64,000 nucleotides of DNA from Streptomyces stelliscabiei. GTDB lineage: Bacteria; Actinomycetota; Actinomycetes; Streptomycetales; Streptomycetaceae. Shown here in pieces: positions 57,143 to 64,000 of the stretch; position 1 is the first letter of the stretch; each line of letters starts with the position of its first letter. Where the stretch lies: NCBI RefSeq assembly GCF_014873495.1, contig NZ_JADBGF010000001.1:1178001-1242000 (forward strand), read 5' to 3'. Under the pieces are notes generated by a model. That model was not told where the DNA came from. It worked only from the letters and a program-made list of their open reading frames with translations, and did not search any database. The translations under genes and the position numbers were made by a program.

Positions 57143-57478
57143 ATGCTGCTGCCCGCCAAGAACGAGGTGGCCAGACATCTGCGGCGCTACCGCACCTGGG
57201 AACGCGCGATGCTCGCGTCCCCGACCGACCGCGCGGCCCGGGACAATTTCGAGGACTCGGGCTACACGCTGTGCGTGCTGATGGGCAAGCGCTGCGCCCG
57301 GGAGGCCGTGACGGCCGCCGAGCGCTACCTCCAGACGAGCCTGCCCTCCTACCTCCAGGAGCAGACCGGCCGTCCCCAGCAGGAACAGAACGGCAAGACC
57401 CGTAAGGACCAGCCCGGCAAGACCCGTTCCGCCCGACGCGGTCCGCCGTCCGGGCAGCGTTTCACGGCAGGGCGGTAG
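57143..57478 (+). CDS. DUF5133 family protein
   Basis: 111 aa from ATG 57143, chosen over the ATG at 57044 because GGGAGGGA lies 7 bases upstream and family members begin MLLPAK. The domain is MLLPAKNEVARHLRRYRTWERAM, then NFEDSGYTLCVLMGKRCAREA. A disordered Gln/Lys/Arg tail follows. The function is unknown; in streptomycetes such genes are often found with stress or glycogen genes. It lies 58 bases before glgE, same strand. Confidence 0.8.
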   Translation: MLLPAKNEVARHLRRYRTWERAMLASPTDRAARDNFEDSGYTLCVLMGKRCAREAVTAAERYLQTSLPSYLQEQTGRPQQEQNGKTRKDQPGKTRSARRGPPSGQRFTAGR

Positions 57479-57536
57479 CACGTTCAGTACCCGTTCGGCC
57501 CAGCGCCGATCCCCGAGCACGGCGGAGGTGAGACCC

Positions 57537-59548
57537 ATGAGCCCGATCCCGGCCCCGGCCGTCGGCCGCGTCCCCGTCAGGGACGTCCGCCCGCTCGTCG
57601 AGTGCGGCAGGCGTCCCGCGAAGGCAGTCGTCGGCGAGACCTTCGAGGTCACCGCGACGCTCTTCCGGGAGGGGCACGGCGTGGTCGCCGCCAACGTGGT
57701 GCTCAAGGATCCGGAGGGCCGCCCGGCCCCGTGGACCCCGATGCGTGAACTCGCCCCCGGCACCGACCGCTGGGGCGCCTGCGTCACCCCGACCGCCGAA
57801 GGCCGGTGGACGTACCGCGTCGAGGCCTGGAGCGACCCGATCGCCACCTGGCGTCACACCGCCCGCATCAAGGTCCCGGCCGGCATGGACACCGGACTCG
57901 TCCTGGAGGAGGGCGCCGAGCTGTACGCGCGCGCCGCCGCCGGGGTGCCCGAGGCGGACCTGCACGCGACCCTGCTCAACGCCGTGCGGAGACTCCGCGA
58001 CGACACCCTCCCGGTCGCCGACCGGCTGGCGGCGGCGTTGGCGCCGGAGGTGGACGAGGTCCTGACCCGTCATCCCCTGCGGGAGCTGGTCACCTCCAGC
58101 GAGCCGCTGCCGCTGCTGGTGGAGCGGGAACGGGCCCTGTTCGGCTCCTGGTACGAGTTCTTCCCCCGCTCCGAGGGCACCCCCGCCCAGCCCCACGGAA
58201 CCTTCCGCACCGCCGCCCGCCGCCTGCCCGCGATCGCCGCGATGGGCTTCGACGTCGTCTACCTCCCCCCGATCCACCCCATCGGCACGACCTTTCGCAA
58301 GGGCCGCAACAACACCCTCTCCCCCACCCCCGACGACGTCGGCGTGCCCTGGGCCATCGGCTCCCCCGAAGGCGGCCACGACGCGGTCCACCCCGACCTC
58401 GGCACCCTGGAGGACTTCGACTTCTTCGTCGCCCAGGCCCGCGCCCAGGGCCTGGAGATCGCCCTGGACTTCGCCCTGCAGTGCTCCCCCGACCACCCCT
58501 GGGTCGACAAGCACCCCGAGTGGTTCCACCACCGCCCCGACGGAACCATCGCCTACGCGGAGAACCCGCCGAAGAAGTACCAGGACATCTACCCCATCGC
58601 CTTCGACGCGGACATGCCCGGCCTCATCGCCGAGACCACCCGCATCCTGCGGCACTGGATGGACCACGGGGTCCGCATCTTCCGCGTCGACAACCCCCAC
58701 ACCAAACCGGTCGTGTTCTGGGAACAGGTCATCGCCGACATCAACGCCACCGACCCCGACGTCATCTTCCTCGCCGAGGCCTTCACCCGCCCCGCGATGA
58801 TGCACACCCTGGCCGCCACCGGCTTCCAGCAGTCCTACACCTACTTCACCTGGCGCACCACCAAAGCCGAACTCACCGACTACGCCACCGAACTCGCCGG
58901 TGAGGCCGCCGCCTACATGCGGCCCAACTTCTTCGTCAACACCCCCGACATCCTCCACGCCTTCCTCCAGGAGGGCGGCCGCCCCGCCTTCGAACTCCGC
59001 GCCGTCCTCGCCGCCACCCTCTCCCCCACCTGGGGCATCTACTCCGGCTACGAACTCTGCGAGAACACCCCCCTCAAACCCGGCAGCGAGGAATACCTCG
59101 ACTCCGAGAAGTACCAGCTCCGCCCCCGCGACTGGGACACAGCCGCACGCGACGGACACACCATCGCGCCCCTCATCACGACGCTCAACGACATCAGACG
59201 GCGCCACCGCGCACTGCACGGGCTCAGGAACCTGCGCTTCCACCACACCGACAACGACGCGGTGATCGCGTACAGCAAGCGCACCGGCCCGGACGCGGTC
59301 GTGGTGGTCGTCAACCTCGACCCCCACCACACCCAGGAGGCCACGATCACCCTCGACATGGCGGCACTCGGCCTGGGCCCGGGCGAGGACGCACCCGTGC
59401 GCGACGAGTTGACCGGTGAGACCTACCGCTGGGGAAGGACGAACTACGTGCGTCTGGAACCCGGCCGGGCACCCGCGCACGTCCTCCACGTCCACCTCCC
59501 CGCCGAGAGCACGTCCTCCTCGCCGCAGATCGGAGTGCCGGGTACGCC

Positions 59549-59552
<4 letters not shown>
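57537..59552 (+). CDS. glgE: Alpha-1,4-glucan:maltose-1-phosphate maltosyltransferase GlgE
   Basis: 671 aa from ATG 57537 (GGCGGAGG upstream). The N-terminal domain ([20 protein letters not shown]) and four-helix insert precede the GH13_3 barrel: [20 protein letters not shown], the nucleophile in [18 protein letters not shown] (~383) and acid in [15 protein letters not shown] (~412). It adds maltosyl units from maltose-1-phosphate to alpha-glucan. The stop overlaps treS (ATGA). Confidence 0.97.
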
Positions 59553-61285
<1,733 letters not shown>

Positions 61286-61314
61286 GGCGCGGCCCGGCGA
61301 AAGGACGCGTCACC

Positions 61315-62703
61315 ATGTCGAAGACCGCAACCGCACTGCTCCGGCCGAGCAGCGACGGGGTCGCCGCCGACCTCATGACCTCGCTGGCCGGACTACTGCG
61401 CGAGTGGCTGCCGCGGCAGCGCTGGTTCGCCGGCAAGGACCGGCCGGTCACGGACCTCGCCCTGCTGTCGATGACCGAGCTGTATCCGGGCTGTCTGCAT
61501 CTGCTCGTGCACACCGGCCAGCCGAACCTCACCGGCCACGGCGGGGTGCCCGCGCCCGGTGGCACCCCCTGCGCCGGTGACTGCTACCAGTTGCTGCTCG
61601 GCGTGCGCGAACATCAGACTCCGCGCCTCGGCCCGGCGCTCATCGGGCAGGCGCAGGAGGGCCCGCTCGCGGGACTCACCGTGTACGACGCGCTCTACGA
61701 CCCCCGGTCGGCCCAGCTGCTGCTCGAACGGCTGCGACACCCCGGTACGACGGGCCCGCTGCGGTTCGAGGCGGACCCCGGCGTACGGGTGCCGGCCGGG
61801 CTCGCGCCCCGGCTGCTGGACGCCGAGCAGTCCAACTCCTCGCTGGTGTACGGGGACGCGTTCATCCTGAAGGTCTTCCGGCGCATCCAGCCGGGGGTCA
61901 ACCCCGACCTGGAGGTGCCGGGCGCGCTGGCCGGGCAGGGCTGTGGCCGGGTGCCGGCGCCGGTGGCCTGGTTCCGGACGACCGATCCGTTCCCGGCGAC
62001 GCTCGGTGTGCTCCAGCCGTTCCTGCCCGACGCCTCGGACGGCTGGACGCTGGCACTCGGCGCACTCGCCGCCGGGCGGGACTTCACGGCGCAGGCCCGC
62101 GAGCTGGGCCGGGCCACGGCGGAGGTCCACCTGGCGCTGGCCTCGGCCTTCCCCTCCGGAGCCCATGACGAGAACGGGTGGACGGCCGCCGCGATGACCG
62201 AACGGCTGGACGCCGCCGCACGCTCCGTACCGGCGCTGCGGCCGTTCGTCCCCGGTCTGCGCACCGCCTTCCGGGCCCTGCTCTCCTGCGATGTCGGGCC
62301 GCCCGCGCAGCGCGTCCACGGCGATCTGCACCTGGGCCAGGTGCTGCGGGCGGGCCGGGAGTGGTTCGTCATCGACTTCGAGGGTGAGCCGTCCCGTCCG
62401 CTGGCCGAACGGTGCGGCACCCAGTCGCCGGTGCGGGACATCGCCGGGATGCTCCGCTCCTTCGACTACGCCGCCCGGCAGCGCCGCCCCTGGCGCCCGG
62501 AGTGGGCACGCGACTGCCGTGAGGCCTACTGCGCGGGTTACGCCGCGCACGCCGGCTGGGACCCGCGCGAGAAGCACGGGCTGCTGCGCGCCTACGAAAC
62601 GGACCGGGCCGTGTACGAGGTGCTCTACGAGGCCCGGCACCGCCCCGACTGGCTTCCCGTACCGATGGCGGCGATCGAGCGTCTCGCCGTGAGAGGAGAC
62701 TGA
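61315..62703 (+). CDS. pep2: Maltokinase (Pep2)
   Basis: 462 aa from ATG 61315, 29 bases after treS. The N-terminal cap has [19 protein letters not shown]; the kinase site is [12 protein letters not shown] (catalytic Asp ~344) and [16 protein letters not shown] (metal Asp ~361), as in aminoglycoside-kinase-fold maltokinases. It makes maltose-1-phosphate from maltose and ATP for GlgE. Confidence 0.95.
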   Translation: MSKTATALLRPSSDGVAADLMTSLAGLLREWLPRQRWFAGKDRPVTDLALLSMTELYPGCLHLLVHTGQPNLTGHGGVPAPGGTPCAGDCYQLLLGVREHQTPRLGPALIGQAQEGPLAGLTVYDALYDPRSAQLLLERLRHPGTTGPLRFEADPGVRVPAGLAPRLLDAEQSNSSLVYGDAFILKVFRRIQPGVNPDLEVPGALAGQGCGRVPAPVAWFRTTDPFPATLGVLQPFLPDASDGWTLALGALAAGRDFTAQARELGRATAEVHLALASAFPSGAHDENGWTAAAMTERLDAAARSVPALRPFVPGLRTAFRALLSCDVGPPAQRVHGDLHLGQVLRAGREWFVIDFEGEPSRPLAERCGTQSPVRDIAGMLRSFDYAARQRRPWRPEWARDCREAYCAGYAAHAGWDPREKHGLLRAYETDRAVYEVLYEARHRPDWLPVPMAAIERLAVRGD

Positions 62704-62707
62704 GACC

Positions 62708-64000
62708 GTGGCCCTGCGCGACACCACTCCCCCCGAGGCGGGGGGCCCGCCTCCGCGCGGGCCCCGGCTGACCGTGGCCGCCCCTCCCCTGGCCCCCGAC
62801 GACCGTGCGCGGCTGCTCTCCGGCGCCCACCACGACCCGCACGCCCTGCTCGGCGCCCACCCGGTGCCGGGCGGGATCGCCGTGCGGGCACTGCGGCCGT
62901 ACGCCCACGCCGTGAGCGTCGTGATCGACGGTGAGCGCACCTACCTCGCCTCGGAGGGCGACGGTCTCTTCTCCGTCCTGCTGCCGGGTGACACCGTCCC
63001 GAAGTACACGCTGCGCGTCGCGTACGAGGACACCGACCACGAGGTGCACGACCCGTACCGCTTCCTGCCCGCACTGGGCGAGCTGGATCTGCATCTGATC
63101 CGTGAAGGGCGGCACGAGCAGCTGTGGAGGGCGCTCGGCGCGGAACCGATGACCCACCAGGGCGTGCCCGGCACCCGCTTCGCGGTATGGGCGCCGAACG
63201 CCCGGGGCGTACGCGTCGCCGGGGACTTCGGCTGCTGGGACGGGACGGCGTTCCCGATGAGGTCCCTCGGATCGTCCGGGGTCTGGGAGCTGTTCCTGCC
63301 GGGGGTGGGCGTGGGCGCCCACTACAAGTACGAGATCACCTCCCGCCACGGCCACCGTCTCCTCAAGGCGGACCCGATGGCACGCCGGGCGGAGGTGCCG
63401 CCCGCGACGGCGTCCGTCGTCACGGCCTCGCACTACGAGTGGGGCGACGCGGAATGGATGGCGAGGCGCGGGGACACCCCGGTGCACGAGGCCCCGTTCT
63501 CCGTCTACGAGATCCATCTGCCGTCCTGGCGCCCTGGGCTGACGTATCGTCAGCTCGCGGACGTCCTGCCCGCGTACGTCTCCGACCTCGGCTTCACCCA
63601 TGTCGAGCTGATGCCGGTCGCCCAGCACCCGTTCAGCGGGTCCTGGGGCTATCAGGTCACCGGCTTCTACGCGCCCACCGCGCGGCTCGGTACGCCGAAC
63701 GACTTCCGGTACCTCGTCGACGCGCTGCACCGGGCCGGCGTCGGGGTGATCCTGGACTGGGTGCCCGCGCACTTCCCCAAGGACGACTGGGCGCTCGGCC
63801 GGTTCGACGGGGAGCCGCTGTACGAGCCCGGGGACAGCCGCCGGGCCGAGCACCCGGACTGGGGGACGTACGAGTTCGACCTCGGGCGCACCGAGGTGCG
63901 CAACTTCCTCGTGGCGAACGCCGTGTACTGGTGCGAGGAGTTCCATGTCGACGGGCTGCGGGTGGACGCGGTCGCGTCGATGCTCTATCTCGACTACTCG
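62708..64000 (+). CDS. glgB: 1,4-alpha-glucan branching enzyme GlgB, N-terminal part
   Basis: Starts at GTG 62708, 4 bases after pep2, and runs open to the window end (431 codons). It has an N-terminal extension, two CBM48-like modules ([40 protein letters not shown]) and the barrel start ([39 protein letters not shown]). The nucleophile Asp is in [18 protein letters not shown] at the edge. It adds alpha-1,6 branches to the glucan made by GlgE. Confidence 0.96.
   Translation, partial: MALRDTTPPEAGGPPPRGPRLTVAAPPLAPDDRARLLSGAHHDPHALLGAHPVPGGIAVRALRPYAHAVSVVIDGERTYLASEGDGLFSVLLPGDTVPKYTLRVAYEDTDHEVHDPYRFLPALGELDLHLIREGRHEQLWRALGAEPMTHQGVPGTRFAVWAPNARGVRVAGDFGCWDGTAFPMRSLGSSGVWELFLPGVGVGAHYKYEITSRHGHRLLKADPMARRAEVPPATASVVTASHYEWGDAEWMARRGDTPVHEAPFSVYEIHLPSWRPGLTYRQLADVLPAYVSDLGFTHVELMPVAQHPFSGSWGYQVTGFYAPTARLGTPNDFRYLVDALHRAGVGVILDWVPAHFPKDDWALGRFDGEPLYEPGDSRRAEHPDWGTYEFDLGRTEVRNFLVANAVYWCEEFHVDGLRVDAVASMLYLDYS

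Overview
The window is high-GC actinobacterial DNA, almost certainly Streptomyces. Support for this comes from codon use, AUG/GUG starts coupled by ATGA or GTGA overlaps, families typical of streptomycetes (DUF5133, Rv1733c-like, a GlgE-treS-pep2-glgB cluster, GH75, GH53 and GH42 enzymes), and GC-rich hairpin terminators. I saw no tRNA, rRNA, CRISPR array, insertion sequence or phage gene. The window begins inside a FAD oxidoreductase gene and ends inside glgB.

Bases 240-6500 hold the most unusual content. A compact unit has a 92-residue cysteine-free Gly/Ala-rich peptide gene, a 21-bp intercistronic hairpin, an HTTM membrane domain fused to an alpha/beta-hydrolase, a membrane-anchored protein with a PNWRFFAPNP motif, a 41-residue single-span peptide, an ABC exporter, a 63-residue two-span peptide and a SAM methyltransferase. 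Terminators lie on both sides. I read it as an undescribed ribosomal peptide (bacteriocin or RiPP) system. It recalls the SdpA/SdpB maturation proteins of the Bacillus SDP toxin in the HTTM domain and partner motif, but has its own precursor, exporter and methyltransferase.

Bases 6500-33000 are mixed metabolism and envelope genes. They include a GNAT gene, a signal-peptidase-like protein, dhaKLM, a GH75 chitosanase, a fibronectin-III lipoprotein, fadH-padR with a perfect palindrome at its promoter, a PrmC-like methyltransferase and a molybdopterin oxidoreductase with its reductase. After a heptamer tandem repeat come a decayed acetate-symporter fragment, an acetylxylan esterase, a serine hydrolase, a GH13 enzyme, a sulfatase-type membrane enzyme, a short second-type Rho, a D-Ala-D-Ala carboxypeptidase and two polyprenol-dependent mannosyltransferases. 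The upstream mannosyltransferase carries a frameshift in a G run.

Bases 33300-39200 form an amino-acid catabolic block on the minus strand: a FadR-type regulator, a permease and asparaginase are translationally coupled, then aspA-glsA follow after a large inverted repeat. Next come uppP and a crcB pair whose leader folds like a diverged fluoride riboswitch, then an SMP-30 protein and a frameshifted ATP-grasp gene.

Bases 43400-51600 are a galactan-use locus. A secreted GH53 endo-galactanase and a GH42 beta-galactosidase diverge from a sugar ABC importer (binding protein and two permeases, no ATPase) with its LacI regulator, and a LacI-type operator overlaps the importer promoter. After an MFS pump and a VOC protein, bases 54200-64000 carry alpha-glucan metabolism: glgX with a degenerate ATPase-fold protein on the minus strand, and DUF5133, glgE, treS, pep2 and glgB on the plus strand. 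These convert trehalose and maltose to maltose-1-phosphate and then to branched glucan.
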